From the NCBI RefSeq assembly GCF_004664715.2, contig NC_051064.1:113818240-113882239 (forward strand): a stretch of 64,000 bases of DNA. The letters are read 5' to 3'. A program made the translations under genes and the position numbers. The notes under the pieces are model-generated. The model was not told the DNA's origin and did not search any database. It saw nothing but the letters and a program-made list of their open reading frames with translations. Position 1 is the stretch's first letter; each line of letters begins with the position of its first letter. The DNA is from Peromyscus leucopus (Eukaryota; Chordata; Mammalia; Rodentia; Cricetidae). Positions 1-12,495 of this stretch are shown one piece after another.

Positions 1-2919
1 CACACATAAAGCAATAAATGTCAGCTTCCAATTACAACCCAAAAGGGGAGTGACTAAAGGGGAATTTTCTGGTAGGGTCAACTAAAGGCTAAGATCAATT
101 AGGGAATATAGGAATAGCATCTGGCTGAGGAAGATTTAAAACTTAATTTGCACAAGAAAGAAACTTGGCACCTATCACCTGCCTGGCCTTGAGGGCAATC
201 TCCTTGAGTCAGTGGGAAGTAACTATCTTAACTCAGTAACTAGCAAGTGGCTAAAACATCATCTCAGGAATGTGAGCAGCAAATCTCTTAAATTAGGGTC
301 TTGTGTAAATAACCCAAGGTGAAGGTAAGGAGTTGAGGATTTAATTGTTAGTGGCTATTTTCTCTGTCTATGGGTGAGATGAGCTAATGTTTATCTATGT
401 GTAGTTTTGTCCTTGGAAAGAAGTATCCTTGCTGAAATACTTTTATCCAGGGAATGGCCCTGGCTAGATTTATGTTAATGAAAAATAAACACAGCTGGGG
501 ACAGTTATCCAATTACCCCAAATGTATAGGGGAAAGTTGTGCCCAAGTTTGAGATGCAATCATGAGATTACATGTACACATAACATGGAAATGCATGGTA
601 AATGGGGAGAATCATAGCTGTTATTGTACAAGAAGTTTACAACAAGAGATGGCCAAATCATTCAAAAGGCAGTAATTCCATAACACCTTGCATGATGATT
701 TTCTCTAACAGAACCCTTAATCCTGATAGGTTGACCTTCTGAACTCCAGTTGTCATTGCTGTATACTCTCATGGTCTTTTGCTACCAGAGGCTCTCAATA
801 TACATATATCTTGTGCTTTATAGAGATATTGTAAGGAAGGGGCAGAAGCAGAGAGGAGAAGCAGAGGCAGAGAGGCAGACAGAGTCTGATTAATTTATTA
901 GGTGAATTGACTAATATGATTATGGAGGCTAAGAAAACTTACAATATGCTTCTGTAAATTACAGAGAGATCCTAGGAAGCTATTAAGTTTAATACTGAAA
1001 ACTTTCGAACCAGAAAAGTTGATATTAAAACTCTTTGCCCAGGGCTGAAAGCTTGGAAACATTCAGGAGGTCACTGGCATAAGGACCAGAGTCTACACAG
1101 TTCTTCCAGTTCTAAATCTGAGACAGGAGATGTAGGGCACCTGCTCCAAGAGAGGTAAAGTCTACTTTTCCTCTGCTGTTTGTTCTACTTGGACCCTCCA
1201 GTTGGATGGTGTCTGCCCACGTTGAGAACCAAGTAGTCCCCATCAGTCCACAAGCATAGCCCTCTGGAAAGATATACCTAGGAACAATGCTTTCTCAATT
1301 CTTAAGTTATATTCCTCAATCCAGTTATGTTTCCTAAAATTAACTATTGTGCCATACAGTGACAGAGGACAGGAAGTGTCTAAGCCCTAATTCTCTCCTT
1401 AGACTTATGCTGTGGCCTGAAACTCTTTTTACCCATTCCTGCTCCTTTCTTTCTCTCATAGATCTAAAGTAATTCCCTGCCCACTTCTTATTCTTTCCCT
1501 TTTATCCATTACAGTTGTCTCAGTTGATTTTTTTTGTATAACTCAATAACTAATTCCGCCTTGCTGTGTACTTCTGAGCTTTGAAGTAAGATAAATGAAT
1601 AGGTTATCTGTAAATGTTCATGAATATGTGCTTAATGTTGACATTATAGGACATAAGATTTTATTTGCTACTTCAAGTCTTGATAAACCTGTAAAACCAC
1701 CTAATCATTTTTAGGATTAAATATTTTCATTTAGACATGAGGGAGAGCTTATCTGGTTTGCTTTTTCATCCTGGTATTTTTGAAAAGAGCACATCATGCT
1801 AAAATAGACACACGCTTGTATTGTTCTAATAATTTATTTTCTATATTTTAACACTGTGACATGTGACATGACAATGTTTCTCTTTGGCTTGAGCTACAAA
1901 ATGCAAATCATACTGATTATGTGGGTTTTTAATGTGGACTGATAAAATATGGATATATGATGCCTCATTGGGACCTGGATCATAGCAAATTCTCAGTGAA
2001 CCACAGTTGTGGTTCTAGCATTTATAATTCCTCACTGTCATCTGGTTTGTGATTTTTTTGTTGTGTTATGGGTGAGCACTTTGAGAAGAGGAGAATACTT
2101 TGAGTTCCTAATCTCTCCTGACAGTCTTTATCTTTTCTAGTTCATCTCTGGTGCTATTTCAAATAAATACCTAAACATAGCCCCTGGATTTAGCTGCATT
2201 GCCCCAGCCAACAAGACATGCCAAATATGGCCTTATGGGATACTATGACTAGTTGCATGTAGTTTTCCAGCATTAGAGGAGAAGACACAGCTTCTGTCTT
2301 CTGAAAGCTCAACTCTGCAGAGCTATTTGCATTATGAACTATTGGTGTTACTAATTCTTTGAATAAGATATGACTTGTCCTCCTTTGGGTTTAGTAATGA
2401 AACTCTAATGCTCAAGTGTACTCAGGAAATTTCAGCAGGCTCCTATGGGAGCTGACCTAAGGCCTCATACAGTGCACCTCCTCCATCATCCAATGGGGAA
2501 ATGAACACCTGCTAACAGTTGCTTCACTTTGAGAGCTTGCTAAGGTGAGCTATGCCTTTAGCCTAAGCAGTCAAAGAAAACAGAGACATGATGCCATTCA
2601 AGGAATTCTGTGCAATTCAGGGTTCAGACTAAAGTGGGAGAGAAGGATGACAGAGGAGGAAAAGGCTGACATTTAGAAAGTGAGTCACTGCCAGGTGTTT
2701 CACTTGAACTATGTGTTATCTAACTTCAACATATGCCGTGCAGCATGGCATTATGTCAGTTTACTGATCTGGATAGGAGTTAGAGAGCTAGTACATCTAC
2801 AGCCAGGTGTGTCTGAATCTCGGCACTTGACACAAGTTAAGGATTCCTTGAGGTTAAGGTGAACATAAAAGAGAACTAGAGAAGAATAGAAAATAGTTTA
2901 AAAAGGGAACATTGAAATT
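1..2919. other. Unique AT-rich DNA, no gene seen
   Basis: No long open frame, splice-flanked exon or recognisable repeat was found on either strand. A short purine-rich run lies near 838-885. The stretch could be intergenic or intronic. Confidence 0.5.
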
Positions 2920-2929
2920 GTGGCTTAGG

Positions 2930-3098
2930 GAAGCAGTGACATGTCTCAGCAGGTAAAAGTGCTTGCCTCTGAGCTTGATGACCCGAGAGCAACCCCTGGG
3001 ACTCGCATGATGGAGGGAGAGAACTGGACTCCCTCAACTTGTCAGGCTTCCACATTTTCTCCATGGCACACATGCATACAAGCACATACACATACATG

Positions 3099-3149
<51 letters not shown>

Positions 3150-3188
3150 TAAATTAAAAGACAAAATATACTTTTTAAAAAAGAAAAG
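2930..3188 (+). mobile_element. B3/B2-type tRNA-derived SINE with (AC)n tail region
   Basis: The element opens with a degenerate tRNA-like A-box region ('tctcagcaggtaaaagtgct') and continues with the body typical of rodent B3-type SINEs. It ends in an (AC)n run and an A-rich tail. It is flanked by an imperfect 10-base target-site duplication, gtggcttagg at 2920-2929 and gtggcgtagg at 3189-3198, which fixes both ends. It has many substitutions relative to the family, so it is an old copy. Confidence 0.8.
3102..3147. repeat. (AC)23 microsatellite
   Basis: Pure AC dinucleotide run inside the 3' part of the SINE. SINE tails of this family commonly seed AC microsatellites. Open frames over it, in both directions, are read-through of the repeat. 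Confidence 0.95.
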
Positions 3189-3198
3189 GTGGCGTAGG

Positions 3199-4600
3199 AT
3201 AAAGGCTATAGTAGTTAAGAAAGGGAAATAAATAGAAGATTAAATGATAGAACCTGGATGTAATGATATTACTAACACTGGCCTAAGGAACTAAACTTAT
3301 AGCCATAATGTTTGAGTATAAAACAGTAACAACAACCTCATCAGGTTCTTCTCTGTAGGCACAGGGACTGGACATAGCACCTAGGTTATTTTGGGGTTGC
3401 CTTCTGTTGGCTTTAAACTAATAGAAGAGAAACCACATCTGTGATGGTGCTGAACAGAAGATAGTAGGCATGTGAATTGAAGCTGAGCTTCATTGTATAT
3501 AAAAGAAACCAAAGTAAGGTCTGCTCAACAATGTTAGGGTTTATTTTACTTTAACATAAAAAATGTGTGACTGAGGGGTTCTGATGGTGACATGTGATGT
3601 CATCAGACATCCATCTTCTATTTCTATGCTCTATTATATAAATTGTTCTTGGATATATACTCAGGAACACTTTATATTTTAAAGAAAAGGACATCAGTTC
3701 TACATTCTGTTCAGTTTAAAAGCAACAATAAGGAGGAAAATAAAGAATATTTCTCAATAGTATCAACTGCTTTGAGATTTTACCTAGAAAATGTATTTTG
3801 TTGCTGCCATTTACACTTGATTGGCTATGGTTATCTGATGGGCTGAGCTGTTTCACATTTCAGTTGGGCACAGTGTTCCCTTCACAGATTCAGGGCTCTG
3901 TTAACTAAGGAATAATAGAAAGCTACTGGATAAGGTCCTGGCAGTCCCTAATACAGAAGGAAACTCATTTGCTTCCCTAATGAGGTTTCTCCCAGCCATT
4001 TTAGGATTATTAATATAATACTAAGTAATATTTTAAACACTTATGATATGCTGTGAACTGTATGATTCTTTTAATGATTTTAATTTGATATAGGAACTAC
4101 ACAAAATGATATTACTGTGCTTTGAAGAAGGAACATTTGATATATATTACTCAGTGTTAAAAACAGTGATGATGATGATGAAGATAATATTAATTATCTC
4201 ATGCTTACTGACTGCTTCTGATACAGTTGTTGTTGGGGTGGGGGCTTTTAAGTCCCTGTACACCCCTACTGCCTCCTTACAGTTATCCTAGTACTTTTCC
4301 AAAGCACATGAAGTGTAAGACTTACCTCTTCCATTGTGTTCTGGTATAGGCCATGCCCAAGCCACAGGGAGAATTTAAAAGTGATAGCCTTAGTCTTCAT
4401 CCTTGAGCAGCTCACAGTCCAGCCTGTTCATCCATATATCATATAAATCATATAAACAACTGCACTGTCAGTTCACAGGGCTGTATTTTAGGTTTGTCAG
4501 GTTGCAATGAGACCATAGAATTTAACAGGAGTGTTCAAGGAAAATGGATTTATGGCCTTGGACCTTGGACCAAACAGTAGCAAAACCACCCAGGTAAAAG
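3199..4600. other. Unique DNA, no gene seen
   Basis: AT-rich sequence without a repeat I can name. A short (gat)n-like run occurs near 4168-4185. Open frames here are below 70 codons and unlike any known protein. Confidence 0.45.
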
Positions 4601-4608
4601 GGCATTGT

Positions 4609-4742
4609 AAGAAGGGAAATGGGTTTGGGAAGCAGATCTGGGGGAGAGGAGAGGTGGGGAGGAGCTGGGAAGGGTGAAGAGAGGGGAAACTGTGTTTGGG
4701 ATGTATTGCATGAGAGAAGAATCTATTTTCAATAATAAAAAA
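4609..4742 (+). mobile_element. 5'-truncated L1, 3' tip only
   Basis: The sequence is the extreme 3' end of a rodent L1 3' UTR: a G-rich purine block, then 'gggatgtattgcatgagaga' and an A-rich tail. It is flanked by ggcattgt at 4601-4608 and 4743-4750, an eight-base direct repeat matching target-primed reverse transcription. At about 134 bp it is a severely truncated copy. Confidence 0.75.
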
Positions 4743-4750
4743 GGCATTGT

Positions 4751-6452
4751 TCATGTGAGACTTTGATCCTATGATCATTCAAACCTTAACTTGCTACTTT
4801 CAGTGAGATAACAGCTGGAAGATGAGGGAAAGTCCTGGGGAAACAGGCTTCTGGGACATGGAGGATACAGATCTATTGAAAGGTCTCTGAGCTTGCTGAA
4901 GCCAAGTCTGGTTCTCTAGAACTAAGGGATCTTGATGTTTGCAAGTTTCCTTGGTAGTGGAAGTGCTTACATTTTTTTTTTTTGTGTAAGTTCTTCCAAA
5001 ATTGCAATGCAATGAATATAAAAAGGGCAGAGACATGGGAGGTAACAAGGACTTCCCATTCTGAAGCTGTCACCAACACAGGAATGGCTCCTTAGGGGAT
5101 AAAATGGGCAAAAAAAAAAAAAAAAAAAAAAAAGAGAGAGATGAGAAAGATATGATGCATCTGTTGTTCTCACTCCATGTGGCCTTTCTTCTTACATTAA
5201 GTTCCAGTATCTCTGAAAAATTAATCAGTAACAAATTATTAAGTCAATAATTAACAAATACTCTGATTTTAGAGAAAATGTGTTTGATCATTTCCTACCA
5301 ATCTGTAACTGGCTTGGAAGTGCTGCAGAAGAGGAAGTTTCTTAAAACAAACAAACAAACAAAAACAAAACAAAACAAAACAAAAACCAATGATTCCACT
5401 TGAAGTGGGTCAGAATGGTAAAGAAAACTTAATTAGAAGAGTGATGGGGAGGCATTCAAAGAAAAGAGAAAAGCCTGATAAAGGAAGTAAAACTAAGTAG
5501 CCTCACCTGTTGAAGATAATAGTAATAGTGATGATCGTTTCCATTTGGGGTGTATTCTGTGTTTGTTATACTGTAGTCTCCAATATGAAAATCCTACAAG
5601 ATAAGCTTAATAAACCCTTTCACATACCAGGAAATGAAACAAAAATAATTTTGTGAGATATTTTTATAGACAATAAATGTATAGCCAATGTCTATTTTAT
5701 TTCAGTGATTGTATTTTTTGTTATGCACAATTAGTTTGGTTATATTGTAGACTAGCATGTCAAGTATATTTAAAAAATAGATAATCACCAAAACAGAGAC
5801 AACTAAAATTATGGTATCACCTGTAGGGGTGAAACTTGACATTTCCTTAGCAAGCAAACCCATCGTACAATCAATCCATCATATCCTGGCAGTTCAGTGG
5901 GACTTAGACCTAGCAATACTTCTTCTGGATTTACTATTATTATTTCTTAACACTATTTCCTATCTTGGAAAGCAGATGAGAATGTGACAGATTGATATAA
6001 AGACTGAGAGAAGTGAAGGAAACAGTAATGTGTCATTTATCAACTTGCAGGTCTGTCCTCTTGTTAACCAAGTACTGTGAGAGGATGGGAAAGGACTGAG
6101 CAGTCAGAAACAGCACAGCCCACGCTACAAACAACTGTGTGCATCACACCTGTGAGCAGTTGTTAGGCTTTTGGGAATAGCAAACTTGCTATCTTGAGAA
6201 ACACAGGAGCTTCTGATGAGATACTCGCATGAAACTACTTCTAATGAAATGGTAGACTCTCAAAGGAGCAGTCTTAAAGAAAAGACTGAGGAGGCTAGTG
6301 TTTTCAAGAGAGGAAAGCTACAACTGAACATGGGAGGGATATTTAGTACTTAAGGCTATGAGGGAAATCTTCCTTTTTAAGAAGGAGCAACCAGCGATGG
6401 CAGAATGAATATAGAGTATATTCAGCCATGTGAAGAAACAATTCTAAGGTGA

Positions 6453-6456
<4 letters not shown>
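4751..6456. other. Unique DNA with simple tracts and a possible MIR
   Basis: A 24-base A run lies at 5110-5133 and an A/C-rich (aaac)n-like tract at about 5344-5388. A worn MIR-like segment in minus orientation is possible around 5530-5650. No gene is visible. Confidence 0.45.

Positions 6457-6530
<74 letters not shown>
6457..6530. repeat. T32(GT)21 compound microsatellite
   Basis: Thirty-two T residues (6457-6488) run directly into 21 GT units (6489-6530). This may be the tail of a lost minus-strand SINE, but no body is recognisable beside it. Confidence 0.95.
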
Positions 6531-6532
<2 letters not shown>

Positions 6533-7813
6533 CAAATGCTATTATTAGGCTGAGTCAGTTTAGGCATGGTGATTGATTTTAGAGTTCAGAATTTGAAGGA
6601 CATTGACCATAGTGGCAAAAAGCAACTTCAGTGCAATAATGTGGTCAAAGACATGACTGGATTTAAAGATAAGAAATAATATGAAGATTAAATTATATGA
6701 TGGATCTGATACATGTGACTTAATGTCTGGCACATACATATGTTTTATTTTCCATTCCTCCCATCCTTTTTCCCTTTTTCAAGCACAGGACAAACGCAAT
6801 GAAATAGAACATTGATAGGGTATATACGGGAATAATGCACTACATAAAGATAATAGAATATTAGAATTAAAGGGAATAGGGTGTCTCTGATTGATTGGGT
6901 GCCTAACACAAATTGAGGGCTTTTATTTTGAATACAACAGAGATTCACTGAAGATTTGTGATCAAGAAATTGTCCTGAAAAAACTGTCATGTTTTTTTGT
7001 AATTTTCATGCACACAGGCAATTCTAAAAAAGATTTATTGATTAAAATGATTTGTGTCTAAATAATTTAAGTAATTTATGAAATGTCCTGCTTATTCTTG
7101 AGGGAAATGAAATAATCTAAGAGCCCTTTCGTTTTGACTTGTGTTAATAGTCAGAATTCATTTTATTCCCTTTATTCATTTCTTTCTCAGTATATTTGCC
7201 TTGGTGCTTTATAAAATTAAATACAAATCTCTGCATGAGAAAATTATCTGACAGCGTTCTGTAACATTAGGACATAACTACGAACTGTCAAGGCATATCT
7301 GGCAACTGTCTCAATTCATCATGTCTATATAATTCCTTAAAATTAGATACTATAACATCCAATAATTCAGAACATTTTATGCACTTCATAAATTTAGACC
7401 ATTTCTCCAACTTTCAGCAAATTTTGGATATGTGCATTTAAGAGATTTTTCCCAGATCACCCTTAACCCGCACTGTTCTGTTCCTTGAATATTTGTCTGT
7501 TCTGAAGCATAGTCTCTCTTCTTGCTGGGTTTTCTGGCTCAGCATATCCATAGGTGCCATAACCTTACCATCAGTCTATCAGGAGATTTACACTGAATCA
7601 TTTTCCTTTGAAAGAGAGAACTATAGCACAGCTTCCATGTAGGTTTGTTGTTGTTTAAGGGAAGCAGGAAAAGCAATGGTGTATTAAGACAGAGACTTGA
7701 CTCTAGCCTCATCTTTGCCACTGTGCTTCTGATGTGTGGCTTCTCCCAGCATGCCTACTTATTTTTATTGTAAATTTTCTCATATCAAAAGCAATGGAGT
7801 AAGATTAAATATG
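6531..7813. other. Unique DNA, no gene seen
   Basis: AT-rich sequence with no recognised repeat. Open frames are short and random-looking. Confidence 0.45.
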
Positions 7814-7819
7814 ATAATC

Positions 7820-8237
7820 TGTAGCTGAAGTTTTCCTGGCCCTGCCTGGCCCATGGTCAGGACAAATCTTTCTCACCTGCCAGTCCTGAAGCCACTCAGA
7901 CCCAACCAAGTAAACACACAGAGGCTTACATTACTTATAAACTGTATGGTCGTGGCAGGCTTCTTGCTATCTGTTCTTATATCTTAAATTAACCCATTTC
8001 TATTAATCTATACCTTGCCATGTGGCTCGTGTACTTTACATCCTGTACTTTACACCCTGTATTTTACATCCTGCTCCTCATCGCTGCGGCTGGCAGCATC
8101 TCTCCGCCTCAGCCTTCCACTTCCCAAAATTCTTCTTTCTCTTTGTCCTGCCTATACTTCCTGCCTGACTACTGGCCAATCAGTGTTTTATTTATTAACC
8201 AATGAGAGCAACACACTCACAGCTTAGAGAACATGCA
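7820..8237. mobile_element. Solo LTR, family LTR-A, copy 1
   Basis: A 418-bp copy of a repeat found four times in the window, bounded by TG and CA. Its target-site duplication is a perfect six bases: ataatc at 7814-7819 and 8238-8243. TG...CA ends with a six-base duplication are typical of class II (ERVK-type) endogenous retroviral LTRs. No gag, pol or env sequence adjoins it, so it is a solo LTR or an LTR of a non-autonomous element. Two CCAAT-like boxes lie near the right end. Orientation is unsettled: AATAAA occurs on the minus strand near that end, and no clear TATA/poly(A) order is seen on either strand. Confidence 0.85.
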
Positions 8238-8243
8238 ATAATC

Positions 8244-8390
8244 TACTCATTCATTCTACAAATATTCCCTCAGTTTTTGTTTTTGTTTGGTCAGGCCCTA
8301 GTAGGGGTGCTAACATGAAAAAGATGTGCTTTCTGTTGATAATGAACTTGAATACCATAGACATAAACCACAAACAAGTTATCTAAAATA
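8244..8390 (-). repeat. L2-like ancient LINE remnant
   Basis: The sequence starting 'tactcattcattctacaaat' resembles the reverse of the L2 3' end and decays rightwards. The LTR-A copy 1 insertion lies at its left edge. Assigned by eye from general similarity. Confidence 0.4.
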
Positions 8391-9424
8391 AGCAGAAAAG
8401 ATAGAAATAAAAGAAGTTTACAATGTAGTGGCACAAGTGGACTGGGTGATAATCCTTCCAGGAGAAATTAAACCTAAGTTAAATATTTAATATTGATTAC
8501 ACTAGAGCTTTTTTTTAAACTATTGGTAGGACTGAAAATTGATATAGCTACTTTTTTTTGACACCACCCACAACTACTTGGTTTTTGAAAATTCATTGTA
8601 AAAGTATAATCAGAAAAGCAATCATACACATGACTTTTGATTTTGGACATAATACAAGTTTTTCATATCTAGAAATATAAGCAAATTTTTAAAATAAAAT
8701 TACCTAAAGGGCTCTATTTGAACTTATTTGTCAAAAACAAACTTTGTAAGTTAAGTGGTATAAGCTTTGCCATTTTGTCAAACTCATTAGAATGACATCA
8801 GCATTGAGAGTGAATAAATTGCAATTACATGTAACAACATAGAGAACTCTCACAAAAGTAACCTGAACAGGGGCTAAAAGTTGTATACCACATGACCCCA
8901 TGGAAAGGTAAAAGAGGTCCAAAACCCATCTGTCCTATTAAGAGTTTACATGAAGGAAAATTATGGAAAGAGACTTTTAGAGTGCCTTTTTATGCTCTGC
9001 ACCTTTGTAATATGGGCTATATCTGCAGGTTACTAGGCTTCTGAAGGTATTAAGATATGCTTTATAACTTGAGTAGTTTTCTATTTTATACTATATTTTA
9101 TATACATTTTTATTAAGTTGAGTAAAGGATAGTGAGGAGCATGGCCAAAAAATGTATTATAAATGAAAATAAAGCTTGAATGCAGGAGATAGTCTCTAAA
9201 AGGTGTACTAATGTTTTCTCTTGCTCAGTCATGTAATTCTAACAATTTCCATTTTTATTCTCAACCAACCCATAGATTAATATCATGTATTATGCTTTAT
9301 TAAGTTATAGTTAAAGTAAGAAGAGAAATAGACCCAAGGGCTTTTCCTATCCAATTAAGTCATTTCATACAGTAATAACAGTGAAAAACAGTAAGAATGT
9401 GGTTTGCTTTGTACAGTGATTATA
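8391..9424. other. Unique DNA, no gene seen
   Basis: AT-rich sequence. No repeat or exon recognised. Confidence 0.45.
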
Positions 9425-9630
9425 CTTTCAGACATATGTGTTTCCTATTTCATTCCATTGAACTGTGTGTCTGCTTTGTGCCAGTACCACACTGTTTTTA
9501 CTACTATAGATCTATACTATATTAATATAGCTTAGAACCTGGTGTAGAGATCCTCCAGCATTGCTCTCTTTGCTCAGGATTACATTGGCAATTGTTGTCT
9601 TGTCTTTCTCTGAATTTTTCAGGACAGTAG
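9425..9630 (-). mobile_element. L1 ORF2 fragment, antisense
   Basis: Read on the minus strand, the block around 9455-9510 matches the L1 ORF2 region downstream of the reverse transcriptase core; the plus strand reads 'tgtgccagtaccacactgtt'. It is heavily mutated with no open frame, both ends are ragged and no target-site duplication was seen. Confidence 0.6.
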
Positions 9631-10117
9631 ATTGCAAAGAAACAATGAGAGTAATTGGAAAATTGTCTGTGTTCATGGAGCCCATATGGAATTTCTTTAT
9701 TTTTACTTTTATTCTTAATCCTGTGGCTATGGAAAAAAATAAATGAGAGAAATGATAAATTAATTTTTTGTTTAGGTGTAAGGATTAAGGATAAAAGTAA
9801 AAATAAGAAATTCAGAAAAAGAGCTAAATAGTGGCAAAACATGACTTAAACTCTGAGCCCTAGATTTAAAACCTTTATCTTTCTCTAATACAACAGTAGC
9901 AAGCATTTTTCTTGTCATTTTGACTGCCTCTTCTTTTGATTCATATTTACTAAATTCATGTTATTTCATCGTTTTCTATATTTTTTATTTAACTTAATTT
10001 TTCTCACTAATCTCTTTGAGTGTGTGTGTGTGTGTGTTCAGATGTCATTACTTATGAGCAGTCCAACTGTATTTAGAGACATTTCTTGAAGAGACCTTGG
10101 ACTCAGCATTTTGGTTA
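9631..10117. other. Unique DNA with a short (TG)n
   Basis: Contains a (TG)n run at about 10020-10037. Nothing else recognised. Confidence 0.45.
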
Positions 10118-10270
10118 CACTGGCTGTCCAGTAAGCCTTGTAGATCCACCTGTCTCTGTCTTCCTGTGCTGGGAGTATAATTGTGTGGTGTCATACCTGG
10201 TTTTTTATGTTTGTGCTAGAGATCAAACCCAGTTCCTCACTTTAATGACTGAATTATCTCCAAGCCTTAT
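10118..10270 (-). mobile_element. B4-type SINE (ID/B1 composite), antisense
   Basis: Left to right, the plus strand shows a B1-like part ('cctgtgctgggagtataatt') and then an ID-like part ('gagatcaaacccagttcctc'). This is the layout of a reversed B4 SINE. It is strongly diverged and no target-site duplication is clear. Confidence 0.6.
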
Positions 10271-10560
10271 ATATGCAACTTTTATCTCTTCTCATTGAAT
10301 GCTTTTTTTTTCAAGAACACACAATGATACAATTTTTAAAAAATGTTCTTATAACTGAGAAACACAGAAAAGAAACATTTTCATTTCCAGTGATAGGAAG
10401 TGGTCTACATTTTCCTTCATTAATGTAACTTGCTGTTGTCTTTACATGCATAGCTCTATTTCTACATGAAGACTTTTCCCAACTTAAGGAATATAAAAAT
10501 ATTTAATGAATGGCAGTGCAATACATGTAGCAGAAATGACAATGGTATAATTACTAGTAG

Positions 10561-10632
10561 GTCTAGGAATCCTGGATTCACCATTTATTGACTACATAAC
10601 CATGGACAAGTTAAACTTTCCCATCACAATTC
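10561..10632 (+). repeat. MIR remnant
   Basis: The phrase 'actacataaccatggacaag' fits the conserved MIR core. It is cut off by the B1 insertion that starts at 10642. Confidence 0.45.
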
Positions 10633-10641
10633 AAATTCCTT

Positions 10642-11204
10642 GGCCTGGTATTGTGGTACAAGTCTTAAATCCTAACACTAGGGTGTAGCTGGAGTTTTCT
10701 CCAGTCCTGCCTGGCCCATGGTCAGGACAAATCTCTCTCACCTGCCAGTCCCACAGCCACTTAGACCCAACCGAGTAAACACACAGATACTTATATTGCT
10801 TACAAAATGTATGGCTGCAATAGGCTTCTTGTTATCTAGTTCTTATATCTTAAATTAACCCATATCTATTAGTCTATAAGTTGTCACATGGCTTGTGGCT
10901 TACTGGTACCTTACATCTCACTTTTCATGGCGGGGCCTGGCAGTGTCTCTCTGCCTCAGCCTTCCACTTTCCAGAATACTCCTCTCTCCTTGTCCCACCT
11001 ATACTTACTGCCTGGTTACTGGTCAATCAGTGTTTTATTTATTAACCAATCAGAGCAAAACATTTAACATACAGAACATCCCACAGCACTAGGGAGGCAA
11101 AAGTTAGTAGACGTCTATGAATTCAAGGACAGCCTGATCTATGTGGCCACTTCCAGGCCAGCCAAGGCTACATAATGAGACCCTGTTTAAAAAAAAAATA
11201 AATC
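10642..11204 (+). mobile_element. Old B1 SINE split by an LTR
   Basis: The B1 5' part (10642-10683, 'ggcctggtattgtggtacaa') and 3' part (11095 to the A-rich tail near 11200) are separated by LTR-A copy 2. The B1 has its own flanking duplication, caaattcctt at 10632-10641 and 11205-11214, which spans the whole nested structure. The B1 therefore inserted first and the LTR second. Both B1 halves differ from the young B1s elsewhere in the window. Confidence 0.8.
10684..11088. mobile_element. Solo LTR, family LTR-A, copy 2
   Basis: A 405-bp copy with TG...CA ends and a perfect six-base duplication, ctaggg at 10678-10683 and 11089-11094. The duplicated bases belong to the interrupted B1, so the pre-insertion sequence can be read directly. 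It lies in the same direction as copy 1. Confidence 0.9.
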
Positions 11205-11253
11205 CAAATTCCTTTTTTTTTGTAAATTGTTAGTGATAATGGGGATAGGTGAA

Positions 11254-11601
11254 TGTAGTGATTTGAATAAAAATGGTCCCCATAGGCCCATAGGGAGGGC
11301 ACTATTAGTAGGTATGGCTTTGTTGGAGGAGGAGTGTCAGTAGGGGGTGGACTTTGAGGTTTCAGAAGCTCAGATCTGGCCAGTGTGTCACAGTCACTTC
11401 CTGCTGCCTATGGATCCAGGTGTAGAACTCTCAGGTACCTCTCCAGCACCATGTCTGCCTGCATGCTGCCATGATCCCTGCCTTGATGATAATGGAGTAA
11501 ACTTCTGAAACTGTAAGATGCCACACAATTAAATGTTTTCCTTTCTAAGAGCTGCTATGGTCATGGTGTCACTTCACAGAAGTAAAACCCTAACTAAGAC
11601 A
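11254..11601 (+). mobile_element. MaLR-like (ERVL-type) solo LTR
   Basis: A 348-bp block runs from 'tgtagtgatttgaat' to 'ccctaactaagaca', both familiar ends of rodent MaLR-type LTRs (MT/ORR1 group). The flanks gtgaa (11249-11253) and gtgag (11602-11606) form an imperfect five-base duplication, the size expected for ERVL/MaLR. The subfamily is not assigned. Confidence 0.65.
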
Positions 11602-11606
11602 GTGAG

Positions 11607-12390
11607 ATAGAGTGTTGTGAACACCTACTTTCTTGAGTCCATTCATTAATTATATATGGTAGCACATATAAATAGAACATATAACTGAATATTTTCAATA
11701 AATAGTCATTTAAAGCCATATGTACTATTATTGTCACTAGAAAGGATGCAAAAGAATTATGTGTTTTCAGTTTTTATTCAGGTCACTATGTACACTTAGG
11801 GAAGAACAGATTAACTATGGATTTGGAGTCTGGTTAGGCTATTTACAAACAGATGTCAAAAGGCAGAGCATCTCATAGCCTCCCTGGTGTGAAAACTTTC
11901 CCGTGTTCTTTTTGCTTGCCTCATTGTGATCCACAATACCTTCTGCTTTGGTGGTACCATTGACTGTGTATTTTAAAGCAATTTATATAATTAATCTGGC
12001 TGAGGCCTGCTCGGTCTAATAACAGCACATTCTTTCTCCCATGGAGGTTGAGCTTTACCCAACAACCTCTCTAGGCTCTCTAGGTTCTCTTAGTGAGGAC
12101 AATTCAATGCTAAAGGCTTGTTATAGATGAGGAACTTCTGATACCAATACTTTCTACTTCATTTTTTTTTATAGAAGTAAAACAAAAATTCAGAATAGAA
12201 TGGAAAAATGTATGTTGGGAGATGAATATTTTACTAAATCTCTTGACTTAAGGAATGCAGTCAGTGCATGAAAATAGTTGCACGCCCTCCAACTCTAGAT
12301 CTTTATTCGTGGTGATTCCTTTTCCTCTCTACCTATCAAATGCCTGCTTCTTTTTCAAGAACCCATTTTAGTATCTCTTTTGAAGCTTTT
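11607..12390. other. Unique DNA, no gene seen
   Basis: No repeat or exon recognised. Confidence 0.45.
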
Positions 12391-12495
12391 CTCAGTAGAT
12401 TATAAGCCCCTGGAGAGGCAGGGCTATTTTTCTCATCTTTTTATCTGCCTAACTGACACTGAGCCTGGCACATTAAAAGTATTTGTCAAATGAAT
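12391..12495 (+). repeat. L2 3'-end remnant
   Basis: 'taagcccctggagaggcagg' followed by 'gagcctggcacattaaaagt' and 'gtcaaatgaat' matches the L2 3' region in order. It is an ancient, worn pan-mammalian repeat. Confidence 0.6.
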
